Source: Novosphingobium sp. KA1
GTDB lineage: Bacteria > Pseudomonadota > Alphaproteobacteria > Sphingomonadales > Sphingomonadaceae
Direction of reading: 5' to 3'
DNA length: 64,000 nucleotides
Assembly (NCBI RefSeq): GCF_017309955.1
Contig: NZ_CP021247.1
Span: 1,699,001 to 1,763,000 of the forward strand
Shown here one piece after another: positions 55,177-64,000 of the stretch (position 1 is the stretch's first letter; every line of letters begins with the position of its first letter). The translations under genes and the position numbers were made by a program. A model generated the notes under the pieces. The model made no database searches. It was not told where the DNA came from and saw only the letters and a program-made list of their open reading frames with translations.

Positions 55177-55464
55177 TCAGTGTGCTGCCACCCAATCCCT
55201 GAGAGCGGCATCGATCCGTGACTGCCAGCCAGGGCCGCCGGATTTGAAATGCTCGATCACCTCAGGCGAAAGGCGCAGCGTGGTGCTGACCTTTTTCGGA
55301 GCTTTCTGCGGGCCGCGTGCGCGCATCGTCTTTGCTAGGTCCGGGAAGGCCTCAGCGAAAGGCTTTGCCCTGGCGAAGTCCTCAACCGTCCATTCGGGGT
55401 TATCGCTGACCACATCCATATCGGCTTTGGTGTATCCGGGGGCGGCGTGTTTCGGGTCGGTCAT
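55177..55464 (-). CDS. brnA: BrnA-like antitoxin
   Basis: 95 aa. The C-terminal ribbon-helix-helix-like part (KKVSTTLRLSPEVIEHFKSGGPGWQSRIDAALRDWV) is the BrnA signature; the N-terminus is the flexible toxin-binding part. Its ATG overlaps the toxin stop (ATGA). It should neutralise BrnT and repress the operon by binding the inverted repeat upstream. Confidence 0.88.
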   Translation of the reverse strand: MTDPKHAAPGYTKADMDVVSDNPEWTVEDFARAKPFAEAFPDLAKTMRARGPQKAPKKVSTTLRLSPEVIEHFKSGGPGWQSRIDAALRDWVAAH

Positions 55465-55706
55465 GGCAGGAGCCTCCGTTCCGTAATGCTGGCCGGGCGA
55501 GCAGAGATGATAGAGACGCCTTCGGTGCCCAGCACAGCGAAAATCACCGTGATCGTGCCGTTCATCTCACCGATGGCGGCAAAGCGTCCGTCCTTCGCGG
55601 GGATGACCAGGGCGGAGAGGAAGAACCCTTCGCCTACATCGGCGAAGTCGATCCCGTGCTTGACGAGGTTCGCTTGCCGTTTTGGTTCATCCCACACGAT
55701 TGTCAT
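55461..55706 (-). CDS. brnT: BrnT-like ribonuclease toxin
   Basis: 81 aa, BrnT/RelE-like fold. WDEPKRQANLVKHGIDFADV is the family N-terminus, followed by the strands RFAAIGEMNGTITVIFAVLG and ISARPASITERR, which carries the basic RNA-cutting residues. Toxin first, antitoxin second is the normal order. Next to the IS-damaged lipoprotein gene, in an otherwise mixed region. Confidence 0.88.
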   Translation of the reverse strand: MTIVWDEPKRQANLVKHGIDFADVGEGFFLSALVIPAKDGRFAAIGEMNGTITVIFAVLGTEGVSIISARPASITERRLLP

Positions 55707-55711
55707 GGTTT

Positions 55712-55759
55712 TTTGTAGTTACGATTTGATTTCCAGTCAATCGCTTTTTGTAACTACAA
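55712..55759 (-). promoter_or_regulatory. brnTA promoter with operator arms
   Basis: TTGTAGTTAC (55713-55722) and GTAACTACAA (55750-55759) form a perfect 10-bp inverted repeat. On the minus strand, TTGACT (55735-55740) and TACAAA (55712-55717) are spaced by 17 bases. One repeat arm covers the -10 and the other lies upstream of the -35, a clear layout for BrnA autorepression. Confidence 0.75.
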
Positions 55760-55957
55760 TTTGTCTATGACGTCAGGATCGATCTTTCAGTTCCTCAGGC
55801 GATGCAGCCCTTGAAGATCTTGTCAGCGGTCCCATCGGCAAACATAATCGGCAAGAAACCGGACGGACCGCTGCTCGGCACGTCAAATCCGCCCACGAAC
55901 GACCGACTAGGGCGCAATGACGCCGCTCCAACAGCCTGGCGGCGTCTTCCGAAGCCC

Positions 55958-57295
55958 CTAAGCCGCCTGCGCCAATGCCGGCTTGCTCAGCAGCGCCAGC
56001 AGCGAAATCCGGTTGAAGAACCACATCCGTTGTAGTTCCAGACTGCTGTACTTCCGCAAGGTATTGGCGAACGTGTAGGGCGTGTACCAGACGTTGTGAT
56101 CGGGGTGGACGCCTTCGAGGAACGTCTCCGTCTCGGCGCGGTAGTCGAAGTGGCGGGCGCGGCATTGGAAGGCGTCGGGCACGGTGATGAGGAACAGGCC
56201 CGCATCCACCGCCTCGATCTGGGCGAGGAACCCGGCGACGTCGGGCACATGCTCCATCACTTCGGGCACCAGCACCACGTCGTAGCGACCGCTCGCCTGT
56301 GCCAGATCGGTGTAGAGTTCGCCTGTCACGTAAGGGCGCAGTTGCTCCAGCGCCTCGCCGTGGGGATCGACGCCGTCGAGATGGGCGCAGTGTTCCTCCA
56401 GCCGGACATGGAGCGAGGTGCGCGGATCGGTGATCGGCCAGTCCGCGCAGCCGACATGCAGCACCCGCTGCCCGGCGAGCAGGCTGGCGAACACGTCCAT
56501 GCGCGGCAGGCCCGCCAGTTCGCTGCTGACCGGCACGCGCTGGAGAAAATAGGGCGCGTGGATCTGTTCGAGCGGGGAGGTGGTTTCGGCGGCTGGATCG
56601 GCCACCGGTTCGGCCGCAGGCTCAGGCGGCGGGGCTGCGGGAGGCGTGGTCACCGTGCTGACGTCCACCTTGTGAATCCGGTCGTAGGACTGGCTGGTCG
56701 AGCCCCAGAGCTGGTGCGCGTAGACCGGATCGCTGCCCTCGTACGTCACGCCGGTGAAGTGGCGCGGGATGAAGTAGTGGCTGGGGTAGATGCGCAAGGG
56801 GGTATAGGCGAACTTGCGGTAGCAGTCGGTCAGGCGCTGCGGGCCGACCGTCTTCCACGCCATCTCGCCCACCACCGAGGGGCTGGCGGCGATATCGTCG
56901 ATGATCTGCCTGACGAAACCATTGCCCGCCGCGCAGCCGAAGTAGCCGGCGGCGATCAGGCCGGGGCGGGCGATCTCGCTTTCCCAGCAGGCGAAGGCCT
57001 CGCAGTCGAGCATGTCGTCCGGCAAAGGGCGGGTGCAGATGCTGTCCGCGTCGAACACGATGCCGCCGTGTTCCTGGAGGATTTCCCAGCGCATCATGTC
57101 GGCCACGCCGTTCCATTCGCGCTGGCGCATCTCGGCCATGTGGCGGGCGTTGATCCAGCCGCGCGTTTCCAGTTCGGCATTGCCCCAGAGGCGGAATTGC
57201 CAGTGCGGGTGCGCGGCGCGCCAGGTGTCGATGCAGTTGTCGGGGCGGCGGCTCTCGTCGCCCACCCAGATGAAGTGGAAGGTCCTGGGGATCAT
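55958..57295 (-). CDS. Glycosyltransferase (GT32-like)-methyltransferase fusion
   Basis: 445 aa. The N-terminal domain (1-210) has PRTFHFIWVG, WNGVADMMRWEILQEHGGIVFDADSICTRPL with the DXD motif D82-A-D84, as in sugar-binding DXD glycosyltransferases. A Pro/Ala/Glu-rich linker spans about 216-242. The C-terminal domain has the SAM-binding VLHVGCADW (278-286) and VVLVPEVMEHVPDVAGFL, a class I methyltransferase. Start at MIPRTF (57295), preceded by AGGCAGG. It probably adds a sugar and methylates it, or caps a glycan. Isolated gene. Confidence 0.8.
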   Translation of the reverse strand: MIPRTFHFIWVGDESRRPDNCIDTWRAAHPHWQFRLWGNAELETRGWINARHMAEMRQREWNGVADMMRWEILQEHGGIVFDADSICTRPLPDDMLDCEAFACWESEIARPGLIAAGYFGCAAGNGFVRQIIDDIAASPSVVGEMAWKTVGPQRLTDCYRKFAYTPLRIYPSHYFIPRHFTGVTYEGSDPVYAHQLWGSTSQSYDRIHKVDVSTVTTPPAAPPPEPAAEPVADPAAETTSPLEQIHAPYFLQRVPVSSELAGLPRMDVFASLLAGQRVLHVGCADWPITDPRTSLHVRLEEHCAHLDGVDPHGEALEQLRPYVTGELYTDLAQASGRYDVVLVPEVMEHVPDVAGFLAQIEAVDAGLFLITVPDAFQCRARHFDYRAETETFLEGVHPDHNVWYTPYTFANTLRKYSSLELQRMWFFNRISLLALLSKPALAQAA

Positions 57296-57384
57296 GCCTG
57301 CCTGCCTCGTGTCGATTGCCACCGAGAACTAGGCGAACAGGGTTTGCGAAGCGCGAAGCGGGGTATCCGGGGTTTTGCGTGTAT

Positions 57385-57419
57385 CCCCGCCCCTGCGTTG
57401 GCGAACGCCAGGGGCGGGG
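57385..57419 (-). terminator. Hairpin between TonB and the glycosyltransferase gene
   Basis: CCCCGCCCCTG (57385-57395) pairs with CAGGGGCGGGG (57409-57419), with inner CGTT/AACG pairing past a one-base bulge. It lies downstream of tonB on the minus strand; no T tract. Confidence 0.5.
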
Positions 57420-57542
57420 CCACGGACCGGGGCCCGGCCGTCTGTCAAGGACATGGGCCGGGGCGGTCCTGGATGTGCCGGAGCGACACCGGTGGTGCGG
57501 ATTAGCGCCGCTCCGGGCGGGATGATCCTCGGGGGAAGAAGA

Positions 57543-58232
57543 TCAGTCCCGCGGGATGACCCAACGGATCGTCCCCATGTACGTGCCGCCGACCGTCAGG
57601 CCGTCGGCATCGGTGGCGGGCTCGAACCGGGCGCGCCTGCTCACGTTCTTGCAGGTGGCCTCGTCGAGACCCGAATAACCGCTGGAGGTGACGATCGTGC
57701 ACTGGCCGACCCGGCCACGTGCATCGATGTCGAGCCGGAAGCGCACCAGGCCCTGGTGTTCGGCGCGCAAGTCAGCGGAGGGATAGTCCTGGGTCGAGAC
57801 CCAGTTGCCGGGGTTGCCCCGCGGCAGCGCGCCGACCGGCTGGAAACGCTGCAACGGCGAGGGCGTGGGGCTGGGCGTGACGACGCTGTCGCCCGGCGCC
57901 GATCCGGTCGCGGTCGAAACCGGGCCTTCGGGCTGGCTGGATACGTTGAAATCGCTGGTCGTCGGAAGCTTCAGGTCCGGGGTGGGCGCGGTGAGCACGG
58001 TGTCCTGGACCTGGCGCGTCTCGGGCTGGGGGCTTGGCATCACCTCGGGCGGGGGCGGCGGCGGGGTGAGGCTGATCTGCTCGCCCGACAGCCGCGGCCC
58101 GGGATTGGGCTTCAGCATCGTGACGGCAAGCCCGTTGATCAGCGCCAGCACGGCGCCGGCCTGGATCAGCGCAACGACGCCGCCGGTCAGGAACTTGTGG
58201 TTGGAACTGGAACTCCGATCGACATAGGACAT
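57543..58232 (-). CDS. TonB-family energy transducer
   Basis: 229 aa. One N-terminal membrane helix (FLTGGVVALIQAGAVLALING), a Pro-rich periplasmic spacer (TPPPPPPEVMPSPQPE...), and the TonB C-terminal domain (DYPSADLRAEHQGLVRFRLDIDARGRVGQCTIVTSSGY, FEPATDADG). It couples proton-motive force from ExbBD to receptors such as the one at 37226. ExbB/D genes are not adjacent. Start at MSYVDR, after GGAGAG. Confidence 0.9.
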   Translation of the reverse strand: MSYVDRSSSSNHKFLTGGVVALIQAGAVLALINGLAVTMLKPNPGPRLSGEQISLTPPPPPPEVMPSPQPETRQVQDTVLTAPTPDLKLPTTSDFNVSSQPEGPVSTATGSAPGDSVVTPSPTPSPLQRFQPVGALPRGNPGNWVSTQDYPSADLRAEHQGLVRFRLDIDARGRVGQCTIVTSSGYSGLDEATCKNVSRRARFEPATDADGLTVGGTYMGTIRWVIPRD

Positions 58233-58435
58233 CGGCATTCTCTCCATCTGCGTGCTCCTGGCCGCGAGGGAGTCCGGTCCGTGGTGCGAAATCCACGGTT
58301 GGTCGCGGACAGGGAGCACTTCATGGATGAAGCTATCACGATTTCGCATTGTGCAAATGAAATAATGCTGACCAACACAAGCATTTAACTAGCGAGGCTG
58401 ACCATAATCGCGCTTAGCTGCTTGTGCTGGTTTGG

Positions 58436-58456
58436 AAATCCGCCGCAGGCGGATTT
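58436..58456 (-). terminator. Short perfect hairpin downstream of rpoN
   Basis: AAATCCGCC (58436-58444), GCA loop, GGCGGATTT (58448-58456). It lies between the rpoN stop and the divergent upstream region of tonB. A terminator role for rpoN is likely but the U tract is short. Confidence 0.4.
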
Positions 58457-58617
58457 TGGCGGCACCGGCCCGCTCCCCCGACCGACCGCCCGCGACGTGC
58501 ACCCTGCCGCGCGGGCCCCCTCAGCAAAAAGCTCCCCGGACCTTTTGGTGTTCTTCGGGACGGGAGTGAGCCGGCGCCGCCATGACAATGCCCCTCGGGC
58601 ATGGGCGCAAACGGTCT

Positions 58618-60213
58618 CTACCGTGCCGCGGCAATGGCTTTCTGTCTGCGGCGCTGCACCGAACTGCCAAGGCCGATGGCTTCGCGGTACTTGGCCACCG
58701 TGCGGCGGGCCAGTTCGAAACCCTTGTCCTTGAGCAGGTCGACCAGGGTATCGTCGGAGAGAATCGCCTTGGGATCCTCGGCATCGATGAGCCGGCGGAT
58801 CGCCGCCTTCACCGCTTCGGCCGAAGCACCGCCTTCGCCGCCTGCCGCGGCCACGCCCGAGGTGAAGAAGTACTTCAGCTCGTAGGTGCCGCGCGGGCAG
58901 TTGAGATACTTGTTCGAGGTGACGCGGCTGACGGTCGATTCGTGCATGCCGATGGCCTCGGCCACGGTGCGCAGGGTCAGCGGCTTCAGTTGCGAGACGC
59001 CGTGGCGGAAAAAGCCGTCCTGCTGGCGCACCAGTTCGGCGGCCACCTTGAGGATGGTCTTCTGCCGCTGGTCGAGCGCCTTGATCAGCCAGTTGGCGTC
59101 GGTCAGCTTGTCCGAAAGCCAGGCGCGCGAGGCCTTGTCGGTGCAATTGCCGCGCAGTTCCAGGAAGTAGCCGCGATTGACGATCAGGCGCGGCAACGTG
59201 GCCTCGTTGAGCGCGATGTCCCAGCCCGGCGGCAGGTCGGCGCCGTCCTCGGGCCTGGTCCGGGCGGGCGTGATCAGGATGTCCGGCACCACCGCGCCGC
59301 CGGGTTCTGCGCCGAAGCGCAGCCCCGGCTTGGGATCGTAGCCGCGCAGTTCGGCCAGCATGTCGGCCATGTCCTCGTCGTCGACGGCGCAGAGGCGCTT
59401 GAGGCGCGGCAGGTCGCCGCGCGCGACAAGGTCGAGGTTGTCGATCAGCCGCGCCATGCACGGGTCGAGGCGGTCCGCCTCCCGCGCCTGCAGCGCGATG
59501 CATTCGCCGAGCGTGCGGGCGCCGACCCCGGTGGGATCGAGCGACTGCACGACCGCCAGCGCCGCTTCGGCTTCGGGCATCTCGATGCCGAGATCGAGCG
59601 CGACTTCGCCCAGCGGGACCGGCAGGTAACCCGCCTCGTCGAGCAGGCCGATCAGGTAGCGGGCGATGCCGGCCAGCAGGGCATCCCCGGTGGCGGCGCC
59701 GAGCTGGGCTTCGAGATGTTCGACCAGCGAGACCTCGCCGCCGCCGTGCCGCTCGATGTCGGGGCCGTCCTCGCCGCCGCCCGAGAGGCGGATCTCGCCG
59801 CTCCAGTCGCCCAGGGGACCATCGCGCGGGGCGGTTTCGCTGCCATCGCCGGTGTCGCGTTCGCGCTCGCCGGCATGGACTTCATGATCGAGCGGGCGAT
59901 CCTCGCCGCCGCGGCCTTCGCCGATCAGCCGGTCGACCGCCGAGGTTTCCGGCGATGTCAGGCGCGGCGGCTCGGCCGGGCCTTCACCGCGTTCGTCGAT
60001 CGCGGCAGCGGGGGCGACAGCGGGGCCGGTAGCTGGGGCGCCAGCGAGGTCGGGGCCGCCCAGGTCGAGCAGGGGATTGCCTTCCAGCGCCTCGCCGATG
60101 AAGGTCTCGATCTCGAGATTGGAGAGCGCCAGCAGCTTGATCGCCTGCTGGAGCTGCGGGGTCATGACCAGCGACTGGCTTTGCCGCAGGTCCAGCCTGG
60201 GCCCCAGCACCAT
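58618..60213 (-). CDS. rpoN: RNA polymerase sigma-54 factor
   Basis: 531 aa. Region I is Gln/Leu-rich (LDLRQSQSLVMTPQLQQAIKLLALSNLEIE), region II acidic and variable, region III has the core-binding and DNA-binding parts with HESTVSRVTSNKYLNCPRGTYELKYFF, and the RpoN box ARRTVAKYRE near the C-terminus is intact. It needs ATP-driven activators to transcribe nitrogen, motility and other genes. The lptB gene lies 98 bases upstream on the same strand, an order kept widely in Proteobacteria. Confidence 0.96.
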   Translation of the reverse strand: MVLGPRLDLRQSQSLVMTPQLQQAIKLLALSNLEIETFIGEALEGNPLLDLGGPDLAGAPATGPAVAPAAAIDERGEGPAEPPRLTSPETSAVDRLIGEGRGGEDRPLDHEVHAGERERDTGDGSETAPRDGPLGDWSGEIRLSGGGEDGPDIERHGGGEVSLVEHLEAQLGAATGDALLAGIARYLIGLLDEAGYLPVPLGEVALDLGIEMPEAEAALAVVQSLDPTGVGARTLGECIALQAREADRLDPCMARLIDNLDLVARGDLPRLKRLCAVDDEDMADMLAELRGYDPKPGLRFGAEPGGAVVPDILITPARTRPEDGADLPPGWDIALNEATLPRLIVNRGYFLELRGNCTDKASRAWLSDKLTDANWLIKALDQRQKTILKVAAELVRQQDGFFRHGVSQLKPLTLRTVAEAIGMHESTVSRVTSNKYLNCPRGTYELKYFFTSGVAAAGGEGGASAEAVKAAIRRLIDAEDPKAILSDDTLVDLLKDKGFELARRTVAKYREAIGLGSSVQRRRQKAIAAAR

Positions 60214-60311
60214 GGCTCAGCGTCCCGAAGGGGGCTGCCTCGTGTGCTTCGCCCCATGCGCGCCGTCGAGCCCCCTCACGGCGAGATATGGCGTGACAGG
60301 GGGCATTCCCG

Positions 60312-61106
<795 letters not shown>

Positions 61107-61376
61107 CTTCCCCGTCGTTTACGCAGCCCTTGTTGCCACCGCAAGCGGCCATTTCCCTCCAGGCCCGCCTGATCGCCGGGCCGGACACCGGCAAACCCGC
61201 GCAACCGACTGGCCGGGGCCGCGTTTCCCGGTAAGGACGGCGAAGTGGCGGTTCTTGCTGCGTTGCAATAAAGTTGCGCCATTTGCCGCATCGGCTTGAT
61301 CATTCATGCGCTGCGTGATCTAGTGACCGCAGGAGATCGAGCAAGGGTCGCACTCGAGGACAGGAAGGTCGGCGCC

Positions 61377-61856
61377 ATGGCCAGAACCGACGGACAGCCA
61401 GGAATTTCGGACAGGATCGGCACTGTCGCCGACACGCAGGTGCAGCTGACATCGGCGGCAAAGCGCGGGGGAGGGCGCGGGGAAGGGCGCGGGGGAGGGC
61501 GCCGGGAAGCGCCGCGCGAAAAGCCGAGCCCCGACTGGCGCCGCCGGATGAGCGATCACATCGCCTATGCGCTGCTGGCCTACACCGCCCTGCAGATCTT
61601 TGTCACCGTGGGCGCGCTCAAGGCCGGCGGCGAATCGCTGCTGCCCTATCTGGCGCTGGTGATCCTCGTCGGTGCGATCATTCCCGCCTGCCGCCGGTTC
61701 GAGCGCCGCTGGAACCGGCTGAGCGACGCAGAGGCCCACGATCCCGCATTCGCGCCGCTCTACCGCCGCGACAGGACCTTGCTCTGGGCACTGGCGATCG
61801 GCCTGCCCTTTGCGCTTACCGGCGTGTTCAAGGGCCTCGCGCTGATCGTCCGCTGA
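61377..61856 (+). CDS. Small membrane protein with Gly/Arg-rich N-terminus, 159 aa
   Basis: ATG 61377 follows GGAAGG. The first 60 residues are low complexity and basic (KRGGGRGEGRGGGRREAP), then come three predicted membrane helices (AYALLAYTALQIFVTVGAL, LLPYLALVILVGAIIPA, LLWALAIGLPFALTGVFKGLALI). No family recognised. The 270 bases upstream show no other gene. Confidence 0.75.
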   Translation: MARTDGQPGISDRIGTVADTQVQLTSAAKRGGGRGEGRGGGRREAPREKPSPDWRRRMSDHIAYALLAYTALQIFVTVGALKAGGESLLPYLALVILVGAIIPACRRFERRWNRLSDAEAHDPAFAPLYRRDRTLLWALAIGLPFALTGVFKGLALIVR

Positions 61857-62013
61857 CCCGCCGGGCCTCACCGGAAGGGGACGGCGGGAAGGGACGGCAG
61901 GACGCGACCGTGCGCCGGGCGAGCGGCGTTGCCCTTCGCCTGAACAATCCCTAGGTCTGCGGCGATCTCGCGTGCCCTGCCGGCATGCGGTGCGAATGGA
62001 GAAGTGACGCCCT

Positions 62014-63360
62014 ATGCTCAGCCCCGCAGAAGCGCTCGACCGCGCCCAGCAGCTTGTCGAGCGGGCGCGCCGCGCCGGTGCCGACGCCGCCGACGCGGTC
62101 TATGGGGCGAGTTCCTCCGAAGCGATCCAGGTGCGGCTCGGCAAGCTGGAGGATGTCGAGCGTTCGGAAAGCGAGCATATCTCGCTGCGCCTGTTCGTGG
62201 GGCGCCGCTCGGCCAGCATCGGCTCCAGCGACCTCTCGGAGCAGGCGCTCGACGAACTGGCCCAGCGGGCCTTCGCCATGGCCCGCAGCGCGCCCGAGGA
62301 TGCCTATGCCGGACTGGCGCCGCAAGAGCGCCTGTCGCGTGGGCCCTGGCGCGACCTCGACCTGATCGACAGCCATGAGCCCGATCCTGAGGCCCTGCGC
62401 GCGCTTGCCGAAGAGGCCGAGGATGCCGCGCGGGCCGTGGCCGGGGTGACCAATTCGGACGGCGCCACCGGCAGTGCGGGGGGCGGCGTGGCGGCGCTGG
62501 TGACCAGCCACGGGTTTGCCGGGGCTTACGGCTCGACCAGTCGCTCGGTCAGCGTCTCGGTGGTCGCGGGCGAGGGTTCGGGCAAGCAGCGCGACGGCGA
62601 GTGGCGCAGCGCGCACCACCTTGGCGATCTGCCGTCGGCCGCGTCCATCGGCACCCTCGGCGGCGAGCGGGCGGTGGCCCGGCTCGAACCCGGCACCATG
62701 CGCAGCGGACCGATGCCGGTGGTGTTCGATCCGCGCGTCGGCGGCTCGCTGGTCGGCCATCTGATGGGCGCGATGTCGGGCGGGGCGATTGCGCGGCGTT
62801 CCAGTTTCCTGCTCGACCGGCTGGGCGAGCAGCTGTTCGATTCCGGCATTACCATCGCCGAAGACCCGCTGCGCCTGCGCGGCCTGCGCTCGCGCCCGTT
62901 CGACGGCGAGGGGCTGGCGACGCGCCCGCGCAATCTTGTCGAGCAGGGGCGGGTCACCGGCTGGCTGCTCGAAAGCGCCTCGGCCCGCCAGCTCGGGCTG
63001 GAGCCGAGCGGCCATGCCGCGCGTGGCGGCAACGGCGCGCCGGGGATCTCGGTCGGCAATCTCGACCTGCTGCCGGGCACGCTTTCGGTCGACGAGCTGA
63101 TCGCCGACATCGCCGACGGCGTCTACGTCACCGAACTGATCGGGCAGGGCGTCAATGGCGTCACCGGCGACTACAGCCGGGGCGCCTCGGGCCTGCGCAT
63201 CGTCGGCGGCAGGATTGCCGGGCCGGTGGCGGGCTTCACGGTTGCCGGCAACCTGCTGGCGATGTTTGCGGCGCTGACGCCTGCCAGCGATCTCGAGCGC
63301 GACCGCGCGATCAACGTGCCGACGCTGCGGGTCGACGGGATGACTGTCGCGGGGGATTAA
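62014..63360 (+). CDS. pmbA: PmbA/TldE-family protein
   Basis: 448 aa. The family order is complete: an N-terminal domain (ALDRAQQLVERARRAGADAADAVYG), a central region with GSTSRSVSVSVVAGEG and FDPRVGGSLVGHLMGAMSGGAI, and a C-terminal domain with GVYVTELIGQGVNGVTGDYSRGASG. PmbA (TldE) works with TldD as a protease that processes peptides such as microcins and antitoxins; the metal-binding HExxxH lies in TldD, not in this partner. Convergent with the MscS gene. Confidence 0.93.
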   Translation: MLSPAEALDRAQQLVERARRAGADAADAVYGASSSEAIQVRLGKLEDVERSESEHISLRLFVGRRSASIGSSDLSEQALDELAQRAFAMARSAPEDAYAGLAPQERLSRGPWRDLDLIDSHEPDPEALRALAEEAEDAARAVAGVTNSDGATGSAGGGVAALVTSHGFAGAYGSTSRSVSVSVVAGEGSGKQRDGEWRSAHHLGDLPSAASIGTLGGERAVARLEPGTMRSGPMPVVFDPRVGGSLVGHLMGAMSGGAIARRSSFLLDRLGEQLFDSGITIAEDPLRLRGLRSRPFDGEGLATRPRNLVEQGRVTGWLLESASARQLGLEPSGHAARGGNGAPGISVGNLDLLPGTLSVDELIADIADGVYVTELIGQGVNGVTGDYSRGASGLRIVGGRIAGPVAGFTVAGNLLAMFAALTPASDLERDRAINVPTLRVDGMTVAGD

Positions 63361-63390
63361 ACGCGAGGTGGCGGGGATCGGGGCGGCCGT

Positions 63391-64000
63391 TCAGTCCCCC
63401 CCGTTGCCGCCATTGCCGCCCGTGTCGGCATGCAGGCGCACTTCCATTTGCGGGAAGGGGATCTCGATGCCTTCCTCGGCAAAACGGCGGGCGATCTCGA
63501 AGCGGATCTTCGAGGCAACGCCCACGCCGTCGGTCGCGTCGTGGATGAAGACGAGCAGGCGCATGTTCACGGAACTGTCGGCAAAGGCGTCGAGCGTGAC
63601 GTTGGGCTCGGGCCAGGCCAGCACGCCGTCCTGCGCCTTGCCGATCGCGATCAGCACCTCGCGCACGTGTTCGAGGTCGCTGCCGTAGGCAACCCCGACC
63701 GGCACCACCACGCGGGCAAGCCGCTCGCCGAGGCTGAGGTTCTTCACGCTGCCGGTGATCAGCTGCGAGTTCGGGATGATGATCTGGTGGCGGTCGAAGC
63801 TCTCGAGGTGGGTCGAGCGGACCGAGACCTTGCGCACGATGCCCGAGAACGTGCCCACCTCGATCCAGTCCCCCTCGCGGATCGGGCGTTCGACCAGCAG
63901 GATCATGCCGCTGGTGAAGTTCTCGACCGTCGATTGCAGGCCGAAGCCAAGCCCGACCGACAGCGCGGTGGCAATGAAGGCGAGGCTGGTGAGGTCGAGC
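63391..64000 (-). CDS. MscS-family mechanosensitive channel, 5' end outside the window
   Basis: The 203 visible C-terminal residues start in the pore helix TM3 (TALSVGLGFGLQSTVENFTSG), then the beta domain (ERPIREGDWIEVGTFSGIVRKVSVRSTHLESFDRHQIIIPNS, the MscS signature), and the alpha/beta domain ending in EIPFPQMEVRLH with a Gly/Asn tail. The channel releases solutes on osmotic downshock from the inner membrane. The N-terminal membrane part lies beyond base 64000. Confidence 0.93.
   Translation of the reverse strand, partial: LDLTSLAFIATALSVGLGFGLQSTVENFTSGMILLVERPIREGDWIEVGTFSGIVRKVSVRSTHLESFDRHQIIIPNSQLITGSVKNLSLGERLARVVVPVGVAYGSDLEHVREVLIAIGKAQDGVLAWPEPNVTLDAFADSSVNMRLLVFIHDATDGVGVASKIRFEIARRFAEEGIEIPFPQMEVRLHADTGGNGGNGGD

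Noticed and set aside
61440..61520. Gly/Arg-rich stretch as a separate RNA-binding protein
   Set aside because: It is in frame with, and part of, the 159-aa membrane protein starting at 61377.

Overview
The window looks like chromosome of an alphaproteobacterium of the order Sphingomonadales (Novosphingobium or Sphingobium type). This rests on high G+C, GTG and TTG starts, a large TonB-dependent receptor next to a tryptophan-halogenase-like flavoprotein, an ECF sigma/NrsF pair with a SigF-type promoter, and the lptB-rpoN order. The taxonomic call is inference; no rRNA is present.

Region 1 (1 to about 10.7 kb) is the right part of an integrative element. It carries a primase/helicase-like protein, a tyrosine integrase, a GIY-YIG protein, a broken SNase-like nuclease, an acyltransferase, two unknown proteins and a PAS-GGDEF-EAL protein. 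It ends at a 45-base copy of the 3' half of a tRNA-Thr(CGT), running from the anticodon loop through CCA, which is the expected direct-repeat att site. The intact tRNA should lie left of the window. Gene boundaries in the element carry G+C-rich hairpins, two of them clearly related in sequence.

Region 2 (10.7 to 13.5 kb) holds an IS3-family element that interrupts the end of a small alarmone hydrolase-like HD gene, an AlpA-like HTH gene, an 18-bp tandem repeat and tRNA-Gly(CCC).

Region 3 (13.7 to 28.8 kb) is mostly housekeeping: two SDRs, an aldo/keto reductase divergent from an aminotransferase, three tandem tRNA-Gly(GCC) genes, a CnoX-like thioredoxin with a Lon-N-domain protein, L-serine ammonia-lyase, a molybdopterin oxidoreductase with its cytochrome b, YjbQ, and an unusual operon that joins all four acetyl-CoA carboxylase subunits in the order accD-accB-accC-accA.

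Region 4 (28.9 to 45.6 kb) is a polysaccharide-utilisation locus: GH2 enzyme, SGNH esterase, type-B carboxylesterase, ROK sugar kinase, ROK repressor, TonB-dependent receptor, halogenase-like flavoprotein, GH3 and GH27. The combination fits an acetylated galacto(gluco)mannan-type substrate: the receptor imports oligosaccharides, the hydrolases and esterases trim them, the ROK kinase phosphorylates a released hexose, and the ROK repressor senses sugar.

Region 5 (45.8 to 64 kb) contains two small proteins, a translationally coupled Rieske oxygenase/121-aa protein/SDR operon, the sigma/anti-sigma pair with a matching promoter, a TPR-OGT-like glycosyltransferase, a lipoprotein gene split by an IS5-family element with a CTAG duplication, a BrnT/BrnA toxin-antitoxin pair with a visible operator, a glycosyltransferase-methyltransferase fusion, a TonB protein, rpoN, lptB, a small membrane protein, pmbA and the 3' part of an MscS channel gene.
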